From an uncultured Clostridia bacterium (GTDB lineage Bacteria > Bacillota > Clostridia > Oscillospirales > CAG-272), in assembly GCA_946404035.1 (NCBI GenBank), contig CAMJCC010000004.1, positions 1 through 44,854 on the forward strand: 44,854 nt of DNA. The letters run 5' to 3'. Positions 1-11,427 of the stretch are shown piece after piece. Under the pieces are notes generated by a model. That model saw only the letters and a program-made list of their open reading frames with translations. It was not told the DNA's origin and made no database searches. Positions within the stretch are counted from its first letter, which is position 1, and each line of letters opens with the position of its first letter. The position numbers and the translations under genes were made by a program.

Positions 1-10
1 GCAGTTTATT

Positions 11-39
11 ATTGTATCATAGCCGACGCGGTTTGTCAA
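11..39 (-). promoter_or_regulatory. SigmaA-type promoter firing leftward out of the window
   Basis: Minus strand TTGACA-17 bp-TACAAT (plus strand ATTGTA 11-16, TGTCAA 34-39). Confidence 0.75.
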
Positions 40-194
40 CCCTCTTTTTTCAAAATAGGGAAAAAGTTTTCGTCCCCTACCCCCCCGTCCGGCGGGCGTA
101 TATAATAAGGAAAGGAAAACGCCCCGCCGGCGGCGCGGCAGGGACGGTTTTTTTGCTTTTTTGGCGTTTGGCTATGGCGTTTCGGGAAAGGATA

Positions 195-203
195 TGATAT
201 AAT
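195..203 (+). promoter_or_regulatory. Extended -10 promoter upstream of uvrA
   Basis: TGaTATAAT at 195-203; no good -35. Confidence 0.5.
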
Positions 204-272
204 AGAAAGGTAAGCGCTTTTTTCGCCCGGATACGCGCGGGCGGAAGTTTTTGCACAAGGGAAGGTCGGACT

Positions 273-3104
<2,832 letters not shown>

Positions 3105-3110
3105 AACAAT

Positions 3111-3190
3111 GCCGCCCGGCAGAAAGCAGGGCGGCAATTCACGCAAACGAAGTTTGCAATTCACGCGCTCAACGAGCGCATTTCATCGCG
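3111..3190. repeat. Array of three small hairpins with ATTCACG/ATTTCATCG linkers
   Basis: GCCGCCC..GGGCGGC-AATTCACG-CAAAC.GTTTG-CAATTCACG-GCGCTC.GAGCGC-ATTTCATCG. Confidence 0.7.
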
Positions 3191-3225
3191 TCCGCGCCGA
3201 TCATGGCGCGGACGCCGTTCTTTTT
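3188..3225 (+). terminator. Rho-independent terminator downstream of uvrA
   Basis: GCGTCCGCGCC-GATCAT-GGCGCGGACGC followed by CGTTCTTTTT. Confidence 0.8.
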
Positions 3226-3289
3226 GTCCCGTCGGCGGCATAGAGTGTTACCAAAACGCCCGCGGAAGCGGGATAACGGGAGGACGACT

Positions 3290-3715
3290 ATGAAAACCAA
3301 ACGGTTCCGGCAAGAAAGCGAGCGGTCCTTTGCGGGCAGTCTGTTGCGGGGGACGGCGCTGGCGCTCCTGGCGTCGACGCTGCTGCTTCTGCTTCTGACC
3401 CTGGTCTGCTTCAAAAACGAGGATCCGTCGCACCTCGTCAAGCCCTGCGCCGCCGTCGGGTTCGTTTGCGCGGCGTTCCTTTCGGGCTTTCTGCCCGCCG
3501 GGTTTTACCGTCGGCGGGGGCTGCTGATCGGGCTTGCGGGCGGGGCGGTGTTGGCGTTCCTATTCCTGATTTTGTCGCTTCTCCTTTCGGATGGGGGGAG
3601 CGTTCCCGCCGCCGCGCGGTGGATCGGGTATCCCGCGATCCTGTTGCTCTCGACGTTCGGGGGGCTTCTCGGCGGGGCGAAGCGGCACGTCAGACGTCCC
3701 CGTCCGCGATTTTGA
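3290..3715 (+). CDS. TIGR04086-like small membrane protein
   Basis: Start MKTKRFRQESERSF; several hydrophobic helices; upstream GGGAGGACGACT. Family call by resemblance. Confidence 0.7.
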   Translation: MKTKRFRQESERSFAGSLLRGTALALLASTLLLLLLTLVCFKNEDPSHLVKPCAAVGFVCAAFLSGFLPAGFYRRRGLLIGLAGGAVLAFLFLILSLLLSDGGSVPAAARWIGYPAILLLSTFGGLLGGAKRHVRRPRPRF

Positions 3716-4952
3716 CAGAAGCGCCGAGCGACGAAAGCGTCCCGGCGTAGTCGGCGTAACCGCGTTCGATCAAATCAAAGCGGTCGATCACGCTCTCGCC
3801 CTCCGCCGTGAGCGCGGCGAGGGTCAGCGCCGCCCCGGCGCGCAGATCGGGCGCGGTCATCCTCCGCCCCGTCAGGGGCGCGCCGCCGGAAACCGTGGCG
3901 CGACCGTTCTCTGCGACGATCGTCGCGCCCATCCGACGGAGGTCGGCAACGTAGCCGAAGCGGGTCGGGAAGATCGGATCGGAGATCACGCTCTCCCCGT
4001 CCGCCGCCGTCGCGAGCGCGGTCAGTTGGGGTTGGAGATCGGTCGGGAAACCGGGATAGGGAGAGGTCGAGACCGATACCGGGGAGAGGCGACCCGTGCG
4101 GGTCAGGGCGACGGTATCTACCCCGGTCCCGATCCGCGCGCCCATCCCCGAGAGGAGCGGGAACAGCGGGGCGAGTTGCTCCGGGGGGCAGGAGCGGAGC
4201 GCGATCTCGCCGCCCGTCGCCATAGCGAAGAGTAAGTAGGTCCCCGCCTCGATCATATCGGGGCAGACGCGGTGCGACGTGCCGTGGAGCCGCGGCACCC
4301 CGTCGATCACGACGGTGCCCGGCGCGGGGAGACTGATGCGCGCGCCCGCCGAGCGCAGGAACGCGATCAGATCAAGGACGTGCGGTTCTTGCGCCGCGTT
4401 TGTCAAAACCGTTCTTCCCTCCCCCGTCGCGGCGGCGAGGACGGCGTTGACCGTCGCGCCGACCGACGCGATCGGAAAGTGAAAAGTCGCGCCTTTTGGT
4501 CTTCCTTTGACAAAAACCCCCTCCCCGGTCTCCGAAACCGCAAGACCCATCGCCCGCAGGACCGCCAGGTGCAGGTCGATCGGACGGGCGCCGAAATTGC
4601 ACCCGCCGGGGCGCGGGACCATCCGTTCGGGAAAGCGCCCGCAGGACGCGCCGAGCAGATAAAGCGAGCCGCGGAGAGAACCCGACAAGGCGGGATCGCA
4701 CCCAGCGGGCGGCACGGCGGCGCGGGGGTCGAGGATCACGCTTTCCGATCCCGCGCGCGTCACGCGGACCCCGAGCAAGGAAAGCAGGGACAAGGCGGCG
4801 GACACGTCGGTGATGGCGGGCAGGTTGGTCAACTCGATCGGCTCGGAAAAGAGCAGGCAGGAAAAGAGGATGGGGAGCGCGGCGTTCTTCGAGCCGTGGA
4901 CCCGGACCTCCCCGGAGAGCGGCTTGCCGCCGGACAGGACGAGTTGTTTCAT
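3690..4952 (-). CDS. murA: UDP-N-acetylglucosamine 1-carboxyvinyltransferase
   Basis: MKQLVLSGGKPLSGEVRVHGSKNAALPIL; PGGCNFGARPIDLHL active-site Cys region. Confidence 0.95.
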   Translation of the reverse strand: MKQLVLSGGKPLSGEVRVHGSKNAALPILFSCLLFSEPIELTNLPAITDVSAALSLLSLLGVRVTRAGSESVILDPRAAVPPAGCDPALSGSLRGSLYLLGASCGRFPERMVPRPGGCNFGARPIDLHLAVLRAMGLAVSETGEGVFVKGRPKGATFHFPIASVGATVNAVLAAATGEGRTVLTNAAQEPHVLDLIAFLRSAGARISLPAPGTVVIDGVPRLHGTSHRVCPDMIEAGTYLLFAMATGGEIALRSCPPEQLAPLFPLLSGMGARIGTGVDTVALTRTGRLSPVSVSTSPYPGFPTDLQPQLTALATAADGESVISDPIFPTRFGYVADLRRMGATIVAENGRATVSGGAPLTGRRMTAPDLRAGAALTLAALTAEGESVIDRFDLIERGYADYAGTLSSLGASVKIADGDV

Positions 4953-5013
4953 CTGCCGCCGCCTCCCTTTCCCGTCGAGTGGGCGCGCGGCGAACGCCGG
5001 ATCGCACCCCTTG

Positions 5014-6048
5014 TCAGTATATGGCGGGCGGGGTCGCGGCGTCCCGCGTAAGGGACAGATAGCGGCGGCAGGCGAGGACCGGGAACAGGTCGTAGGAGGC
5101 GGACGAGCCGCCCTCGCGAAGACGTACGGCGGCGGCGTTGCCCCCGTCGACGGCGCCGGATCCGGCGGGCGGCAAAAGCCCGTCGAAAAGCGATAAGTCC
5201 TCCCGCGCGCAAGGCGCGAGGGCGGCGACGGTCACGTTCTGCGCCGCACGCGGCAGGTGCGGGAGGACGGCGTCGAGCGCCCCCATCGTCCCGGCGTAGC
5301 GGAGCGCGGGGTCGGGGGAGTTTATCAGCGCGAGGTAGGCGGCGTAGGACGCCTCCCCCTCCGAGAGCAGACCCGCCTGATGCGCCGCCTCGTGCGCCGC
5401 GGTGAACGGGAGGGTGTAGGCGGGCGCGGACGGGTCGATCACCGCCTCCCCGGTCAGCGCCGCGTGGTAGCCGAGCAGTCCCAGGCGGCGGAGCAGCCCA
5501 GAGAACAGCGTGCGCTTCACGCGAAGCGGCACGGTCGGGCAAAGACGTGACGCGGCGAGCGTTTCACAGACGGCGGCGGAGAGTTCCGAAACGCTTTCCC
5601 GGGCGGGCGGCGTCCCCTCTCCGTCGGTTTTTTGAAGCGCGGCTTGATCGTCGTTTGCCCGCTCGGCAAGCCAGAGGGCGAACGAGGCGAAGTCCTCGGC
5701 GGAGGGGGGCGACGGATCGGCAGGCGGGAAACGGCGCGCCGGAACGACCGACAGCAAGAGATAGAGCGAGAAGACCACCCCGGAAAACGCGACAGCACGG
5801 CTTGAAAGCGCGGACAGCCCCCGGCGGCGGACGAGCAGTACGGCAAGAAGCAGGAGCAGCGGGAGCGACAGGACCGCCGCCTCGAAGAGGGGGAACGGGA
5901 TGATCCCGGTGACAAACGCCAACAGGCGCCGGAGGGGGTCGGAGAGGACGCGGCAGAGGGCGTCCGCCGCCCGGGGCGACGGCGAGACCCCCGCCGTCAG
6001 AACGGCGACGGCGGCGCAAAAGAAAAAGAGCGGCGCGCGGTTTTTCAA
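5014..6048 (-). CDS. DUF3810-like membrane protein with HExxH motif
   Basis: N-terminal hydrophobic segments, then AAHEAAHQAGLLSEGEASYAAYLALI. Confidence 0.75.
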   Translation of the reverse strand: MKNRAPLFFFCAAVAVLTAGVSPSPRAADALCRVLSDPLRRLLAFVTGIIPFPLFEAAVLSLPLLLLLAVLLVRRRGLSALSSRAVAFSGVVFSLYLLLSVVPARRFPPADPSPPSAEDFASFALWLAERANDDQAALQKTDGEGTPPARESVSELSAAVCETLAASRLCPTVPLRVKRTLFSGLLRRLGLLGYHAALTGEAVIDPSAPAYTLPFTAAHEAAHQAGLLSEGEASYAAYLALINSPDPALRYAGTMGALDAVLPHLPRAAQNVTVAALAPCAREDLSLFDGLLPPAGSGAVDGGNAAAVRLREGGSSASYDLFPVLACRRYLSLTRDAATPPAIY

Positions 6049-6069
6049 TCGTTTCCCTCCCCCGCCGAC

Positions 6070-6108
6070 AAAAAAAGCCCGGCACGGATAGTGTGCCGGG
6101 CGCTTTTC
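6070..6108 (-). terminator. Terminator of the leftward CPBP gene
   Basis: Minus strand GCCCGGCAC..GTGCCGGGC then TTTTTTT. Confidence 0.85.
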
Positions 6109-6156
6109 TCTTTATCAGGGGAAATCCGGGGACGGGTGCCGCATATTTCCGGGGGA

Positions 6157-7155
6157 TCAGTCGGCGGGATCGGTCTTCTTTCGGAACGAGGGGAAGAACA
6201 GAACGGCGATCAGGGCGAGCATCAGGATCATCGTGGCGGCAAGCCCGCCCTCGGGTCCGAACGCCCCGCCGTTGGTCATACTGCGCGTCGCGTCCGCCGT
6301 CACGGAAAAGACGCCCGCCGACGAGGTGATACCGCTGACCGAACAGCCGAAAAGATAGCCCTCGGTGAAGTTCCACGCCGTGTGGAGCGCCGCCGCGCCG
6401 AACACGCTGCCCGTCCGGAGGACGAACAGACCGAGGAACACGCCGAAAAGAAACACGTTGAAAAGCGAGAGCAGCGTCACGCCGCTGTTGCCGAGGTGCA
6501 AAAGCGAGAAGATCAGGGCGCTGACAAGCACCGACGGCAGCCAGCGCATTTTGCGGGCGAGCGACGTCATGAACAGACCGTGGATCAAGATCTCCTCCGC
6601 CGCGCCCTGGATCACGTAGCCGACGAAGAGGAAAGCGAGGAACAGATACCGGACGCTGCCGGAATAGCCGTTAAAAGTCGACGCGCGGGTGAGGCAGGAG
6701 ATGAGGATCGTGCCGGAACAGAGGGCGACGCCGAAAAGCAGCCCGATCCCGTACCGTTTGGCGGCGTCCTTTCGCTCGATGCCCATGGTAGAGAGCGAGC
6801 GGCGCTGGACCGCAAGGCAGACGAACAAGGCGACGGCGACGATCCACGCCTCGCCGAACAGTTCCGCGATACGGTAGCCGTCGCTTTGCGCGATCTGTTC
6901 GATCAGTTGTGCGACCGCCGTACTGTCCACCGTACCGGCTCCGCCCGACATCCCGGACGAAAGCGCGGCGTCAAAGAGCGAAAGGAAGCCGTTGACCCCG
7001 AGGATGACCGTTGCCGCGACGCCCGGAACGAACCCGACGAGAAAAGAGGAAAAGATCGCGATCGCCCACACGACGATAAAGTCGAACAGCAGCCGGAAAA
7101 CGCGCTCCCCGGGCGTATGCCGTGCAAGCAGGGGCGACGTTGCAAAGTTGAACAT
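6157..7155 (-). CDS. CPBP family intramembrane metalloprotease-like protein
   Basis: Polytopic; EEILIHG, FSLLH and ALHTAWN motifs. Start chosen at MFNFATSPLL. Confidence 0.85.
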   Translation of the reverse strand: MFNFATSPLLARHTPGERVFRLLFDFIVVWAIAIFSSFLVGFVPGVAATVILGVNGFLSLFDAALSSGMSGGAGTVDSTAVAQLIEQIAQSDGYRIAELFGEAWIVAVALFVCLAVQRRSLSTMGIERKDAAKRYGIGLLFGVALCSGTILISCLTRASTFNGYSGSVRYLFLAFLFVGYVIQGAAEEILIHGLFMTSLARKMRWLPSVLVSALIFSLLHLGNSGVTLLSLFNVFLFGVFLGLFVLRTGSVFGAAALHTAWNFTEGYLFGCSVSGITSSAGVFSVTADATRSMTNGGAFGPEGGLAATMILMLALIAVLFFPSFRKKTDPAD

Positions 7156-7203
7156 GGCGGTCGATCCGTATCCTTTCCCGGTTTCCCGTTTTTTTCTACG
7201 GAT

Positions 7204-7232
7204 ATTGTACCACACGCGCGGGCATTGTGCAA
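7204..7232 (-). promoter_or_regulatory. SigmaA promoter for the CPBP gene
   Basis: Minus strand TTGCAC-17-TACAAT. Confidence 0.65.
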
Positions 7233-7262
7233 GTACGTCTTAAAAAGTTTACACTTCCGCGG

Positions 7263-7877
7263 TCAGTCGAACCAGCGCGAGAAGAGTTCCAGTGTTTTGA
7301 AACGCACGCTCTTTTTGCCCTCGGTAAGCAGGCGGTATTCGGCGTCGGAAAGCCCCAGCGGCACGCCGTCAACCGACGCGGCGGCGCAGAGCGGGGGAAA
7401 GAGGACGCACCACCAGTTCTGCCCCGCCCCCACGCCGATCACGACCCGGAGCGAGAGGTAGCGCCCGGCGGGGAGCGAAAACGAACCGTAGTCGCGGGTC
7501 GGGTAGTCCTCCTCCGAGAGCGTAACGGCGACGGGCGCGGGTCTTCCCCGTTCGGCAAGCGTTTGTTCCGCCGTCGCCGTGATCCCGGCGCGAAGATCGT
7601 CGGTCAAAGCCGCCTCGGCGCCCGCGCGGTCGGCAAACGAGCGGAACAGGTCGCCGTAGTCGGAGAGGATCGCGTCGCGCACGGCGAGTTTGTCCGCCTG
7701 GTCGTCCGGGTCGTCCGACGCGGCGAGGATATGCAGGCGGATCACGTCGCGGTAGATCCCCTCCTCGCCGGAAACGGGACACGCGGCGACAAGGACCCCC
7801 GCAAGCAGGACGAGGAGCGCCGCGAGCGCCCCGCCGAAAAACCCGCCGCGTTTGGCACGGTTCTTTTCTTGTTTCAT
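7263..7877 (-). CDS. spoIIR: Stage II sporulation protein R
   Basis: DVIRLHILAASDDPDDQADKLAVRDAIL and QNWWCVLFPPLC signatures. Confidence 0.93.
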   Translation of the reverse strand: MKQEKNRAKRGGFFGGALAALLVLLAGVLVAACPVSGEEGIYRDVIRLHILAASDDPDDQADKLAVRDAILSDYGDLFRSFADRAGAEAALTDDLRAGITATAEQTLAERGRPAPVAVTLSEEDYPTRDYGSFSLPAGRYLSLRVVIGVGAGQNWWCVLFPPLCAAASVDGVPLGLSDAEYRLLTEGKKSVRFKTLELFSRWFD

Positions 7878-8020
7878 CGTTTTTTCCTCCGTATCGTTCG
7901 GTACGGAGAGGTTTGCCCGCGGGCGGCGTTTTTATTCGCAGGAAAACCGATTTTTTCACGCATAACCCGCGGGATACGGGGCATCCTCCCCTGTAAGAAC
8001 GCAAACGGGAGGAACACGAA

Positions 8021-9496
8021 ATGAAACGAGCGGTCGTGATCGGGGCGGGGGTCGCCGGGCTGGCGGCGAGCATCCGCCTTGCGGAGAGGGGCTGGGACGT
8101 AACGGTTCTGGAACAGCAGGCGGGACCGGGCGGGAACCTGCGCGCCTGGGTACGGCAGGGACATACGATCGATAACTGTCTGCATTGGCTGAACGGAACG
8201 CGCGACGGGTCTCCGCTCAACCGCCTCTGGCGCTCGCTCGGGGTGCTGGGGGACGGGGTGGGGCTGGTGCGCCAGCCGTTTTTCTGGCGCTCCTACCTTT
8301 CGGGCGGGACGGTCACGATGTGGCGCGACCCCGACCGGACAGAAGCCGAACTCTGCGAGAAAAGCCCGGACGACGCGCGGGCGATCCGGCGCTTTTTTTG
8401 CGACGCGAGGGCGCTGGCGACGGGTTCCGCCATCAAGCGCGCGAAAGTGGTCCTGCGGTGGTTCCGGGTCTCACTCGGGGACTTTGCCGCTTCGCTTTTC
8501 GACCCGGATCTCTCGACTTTCTTTACCGACTATCTCGGGGGCGAGTACGCGGCTCTGGGGCTGTTGTTCGCGTACTCCGCTTTCCTTTCCGGGGACGCGG
8601 ATCTCCCGGTCGGGGGTTCGCCCGGCGTGGCGGCGCGGATGGCGGAAAAGTTCGCGTCCTGCGGGGGAAAACTCGTCACGGGGGTGCGCGCGACTGGGAT
8701 CGTACTGAAACACGGACGGGCGGAGGCGGTTTTGACCGACCGGGGCGAGGCGTTTGCCGCCGACCGGGTGATCGCCGCGTGCGACCCGCACCTGACCTTT
8801 TCACGCCTGCTCCCGGAGGGATACGCCCCGGCGGCGCTCGGGAGGATCGACGACGACCCGCGCACGCCGCATATCTCGTCGCTGCACGTCGCGCTCTCGA
8901 TGCCCGATCCCCTCCCGCCCGGGGCGGCGTGGACCACGGTGATCGGGGGCGACCCCGCCGCGTTCCCGAAACGGACGGGCGGGCGGCTGATCCTCCGCTC
9001 CTTCGTCCACGAACCCGGCTTCGCCCCCGCGGGACGGACGGCGATGCAGGCGACCTGCTTTCTTTCGGGGACAGACGCCGCGGAGTGGCTTACGCGCGGG
9101 GCGGAATACGAAAGGAAGAAAGCCGCGCTGTCTTCGGCGGTGCTCGACGCGGTGACGCGCGCGTTCCCCTACTCGTCGCCCGAGGTGATCGACGCGTGGA
9201 CCCCCGCGACCTACCTCCGCTATACCGGCGCGGACAAGGGCGACTATATCGGCTGGCTGGTCCCGGCGGGGATGATCCCGCCGCGCCTGCCCGAGCGGGT
9301 CAGGGGGATCCCGAACCTCTCGATCGCGTCGGGCTGGTGCCGGATGCCCGGCGGCCTTCCGACAGCGGCGAGGAGCGGCGTGCGCGCCGCCGCCGACGCG
9401 ATGGCGGCGGATCCCCTGCCCCGTCGGTTCCCGGGTTTTTCGATTTTGGGCGGGCGAAAAGCGAAAAAAAGACAAAAGTTTGATCTTCCGTCTTGA
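8021..9496 (+). CDS. FAD-dependent oxidoreductase, phytoene desaturase/CrtISO-like
   Basis: MKRAVVIGAGVAGLAASIRLAERGWDVTVLEQ (GxGxxG Rossmann); C-terminal IASGWCRMPGGLPTAARSG. Confidence 0.88.
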   Translation: MKRAVVIGAGVAGLAASIRLAERGWDVTVLEQQAGPGGNLRAWVRQGHTIDNCLHWLNGTRDGSPLNRLWRSLGVLGDGVGLVRQPFFWRSYLSGGTVTMWRDPDRTEAELCEKSPDDARAIRRFFCDARALATGSAIKRAKVVLRWFRVSLGDFAASLFDPDLSTFFTDYLGGEYAALGLLFAYSAFLSGDADLPVGGSPGVAARMAEKFASCGGKLVTGVRATGIVLKHGRAEAVLTDRGEAFAADRVIAACDPHLTFSRLLPEGYAPAALGRIDDDPRTPHISSLHVALSMPDPLPPGAAWTTVIGGDPAAFPKRTGGRLILRSFVHEPGFAPAGRTAMQATCFLSGTDAAEWLTRGAEYERKKAALSSAVLDAVTRAFPYSSPEVIDAWTPATYLRYTGADKGDYIGWLVPAGMIPPRLPERVRGIPNLSIASGWCRMPGGLPTAARSGVRAAADAMAADPLPRRFPGFSILGGRKAKKRQKFDLPS

Positions 9497-9521
9497 CAAA
9501 CCGGAAACGGTATGTTAGAAT
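9493..9521 (+). promoter_or_regulatory. SigmaA promoter of the lysine operon
   Basis: TTGACA (9493-9498)-17 bp-TAGAAT (9516-9521), directly ahead of the riboswitch. Confidence 0.85.
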
Positions 9522-9528
9522 ACCGTGT

Positions 9529-9704
9529 AACAAGATAGAGGCGCGCCGCACCAAGAGTAACCGCGGGTCGATCGACCGACGAGGGTTTTGCCGCGGGAAA
9601 GGGGTAGGCGCCGAAGTGTCCGGTGGCTCGTTTCCCCGGATGGCTGGTCGTACGGATAAGATCCGTCCGACTGTCGCGTTTTTCCGCGGAGTGCTATCGG
9701 TGTT
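9529..9704 (+). promoter_or_regulatory. Lysine riboswitch aptamer (L box)
   Basis: AGAGGCGCG..CCAAGAGTAA, GGGAAAGGGGTAGGCGCCGAAG, GGCTGGTCGTACGGATAAGATCCGTCCGACTGTC core; P1 GATAG/CTATC; upstream of dap genes. Confidence 0.95.
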
Positions 9705-9729
9705 TTGTGTCGCTTGAGAGTTCTATCTG

Positions 9730-9768
9730 ACGCCGATCCGTATCTTTTCGCGGATCGGCGTTTTCTGT
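9730..9768 (+). terminator. Expression-platform terminator of the lysine riboswitch
   Basis: CGCCGATCCG-10 nt-CGGATCGGCG-TTTTCTGTTTT. Confidence 0.92.
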
Positions 9769-9801
9769 TTTGATTTATATCTGTGAAAGAAGGATAGAAC
9801 A

Positions 9802-10692
9802 ATGAACAAGAAGACCGTTTTCCGCGGGATCGCCACCGCCCTCATCACGCCTTTTCGGGACGGGCAGGTCGACTACGACGCCTACGGAAAGTTCATCGAC
9901 TGGCAGATCGAGCAGGGCATCAACGCTCTGGTCGCCTGCGGCACGACCGGGGAGTCCTCGACTCTCTCGGACGAGGAGCATCGCAAGACCCTCGCCTACG
10001 CCGTCAAGCGCGTGGCGGGCAGAGTGCCGGTGATCGCCGGCACGGGCTCGAACGAGCTGGACTACGCGGTCGATCTGTCGAAATACGCCGTTTCGGTCGG
10101 CGCCGACGCGATCCTGGTCGTGACGCCCTACTACAACAAGGCGACCCAAAAGGGTCTGATCGGGATGTATACGGCGATCGCCGACGCGGCGGGCGTTCCG
10201 ACCATCCTCTACAACGTGCCGTCGCGCACCGGGGTCAACATCGAGCCGAAGACCTACGCCGCGCTCGCCGAGCACCCCGATATCGTCGCGTTCAAGGAGG
10301 CGAACGGCAACATCTCGAAGATCGTCGAGACCATGTCCTACGTCCGCGGGAAACTGGACCTGTACTCGGGCAACGACGACCAGATCGTCCCCCTGATGTC
10401 GATGGGCGGCATCGGCGCCATCTCGGTGCTGTCGAACATCCTGCCGCGCGAGACGGTCGCCATCTGCGACCGGTTCTTCGCGGGCGACGTCGCGGGAGCG
10501 GCGGAACTCCAATGCCACTATCACGCCCTGATCGACGCGCTGTTCTCGGAGATCAACCCGATCCCGGTCAAAGCCGCCGTTGCCGCGATGGGCTTCTGTG
10601 AAAACTCGCTCCGTCTTCCCCTGACCGAACTGGAGGACGGACACAAAGAGACCCTCCTTGCTCTGATGAGAAAGGAAGGGCTCGACGTATGA
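9802..10692 (+). CDS. dapA: 4-hydroxy-tetrahydrodipicolinate synthase
   Basis: GIATALITPF, CGTTGESSTL, YNVPSRTGVN. Confidence 0.97.
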   Translation: MNKKTVFRGIATALITPFRDGQVDYDAYGKFIDWQIEQGINALVACGTTGESSTLSDEEHRKTLAYAVKRVAGRVPVIAGTGSNELDYAVDLSKYAVSVGADAILVVTPYYNKATQKGLIGMYTAIADAAGVPTILYNVPSRTGVNIEPKTYAALAEHPDIVAFKEANGNISKIVETMSYVRGKLDLYSGNDDQIVPLMSMGGIGAISVLSNILPRETVAICDRFFAGDVAGAAELQCHYHALIDALFSEINPIPVKAAVAAMGFCENSLRLPLTELEDGHKETLLALMRKEGLDV

Positions 10693-11426
10693 CCCGGCTG
10701 ATCCTCTTCGGCGCCGCCGGACGGATGGGCAAAGAGGTGGACGCCGCCGCCGCGAAAACGGGTGACGTAAAGATCGTCGCGCGGGTCGACGCGTCGGGCG
10801 CCGACGGGTGCCTCTCCTCGCTTGCCGAGGTGACGTGTTCCGCCGACGTCATCGTCGATTTCTCGCATCACGCGGCGACCAAGACCCTGACCGACTACGC
10901 CGTCAAGAACGGTATCCCGCTGCTCGTCGCGACGACGGGACAGACCGAAGACGAACTCGCTATGATCCGGGGGGCGGCTGCGAAAATCCCCGTGTTTTTC
11001 GCAGCAAACTACTCGCTCGGGATCGCGGCGCTGATCCGCGCGGCAAAGGCGATCGTCGCCCTTTATCCCGACGCGGATATCGAGATCAGCGAAAAGCACC
11101 ACAACCGCAAACTCGACGCGCCGAGCGGCACCGCTCTCTCGATCGCGCGGGCGATCTCGTCGGTACGCGAGGGCGAAACGGCGTTCACGTTCGGGCGCGG
11201 GGGGCAGGTCAAACGGCAGAAGAACGAGATCGGCATCCACGCCGTGCGGATGGGCAACGTCGTCGGGGAGCACGAAGTGCTGATCGGGACCGATAACGAG
11301 ACCATCACCTTAAAGCACGAGGCGCACAGCCGCGCGCTGTTCGCGGACGGCGCGCTCGTCGCCGCGAAGTTCCTGGTTGCCCAAAAACCCGGACTTTACT
11401 CGATGACCGACCTGGTAGGTGGATGA
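10689..11426 (+). CDS. dapB: 4-hydroxy-tetrahydrodipicolinate reductase
   Basis: MTRLILFGAAGRMGKEV, EKHHNRKLDAPSGTAL; ATGA overlap with dapA. Confidence 0.97.
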   Translation: MTRLILFGAAGRMGKEVDAAAAKTGDVKIVARVDASGADGCLSSLAEVTCSADVIVDFSHHAATKTLTDYAVKNGIPLLVATTGQTEDELAMIRGAAAKIPVFFAANYSLGIAALIRAAKAIVALYPDADIEISEKHHNRKLDAPSGTALSIARAISSVREGETAFTFGRGGQVKRQKNEIGIHAVRMGNVVGEHEVLIGTDNETITLKHEAHSRALFADGALVAAKFLVAQKPGLYSMTDLVGG

Positions 11427-11427
11427 G

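Noticed and set aside
3239-3248. CATAGAGTGT upstream of the TIGR04086-like gene as a sporulation promoter
   Set aside because: Resembles the 16427 motif but lacks the AC -35 at 17 bp; too weak alone.
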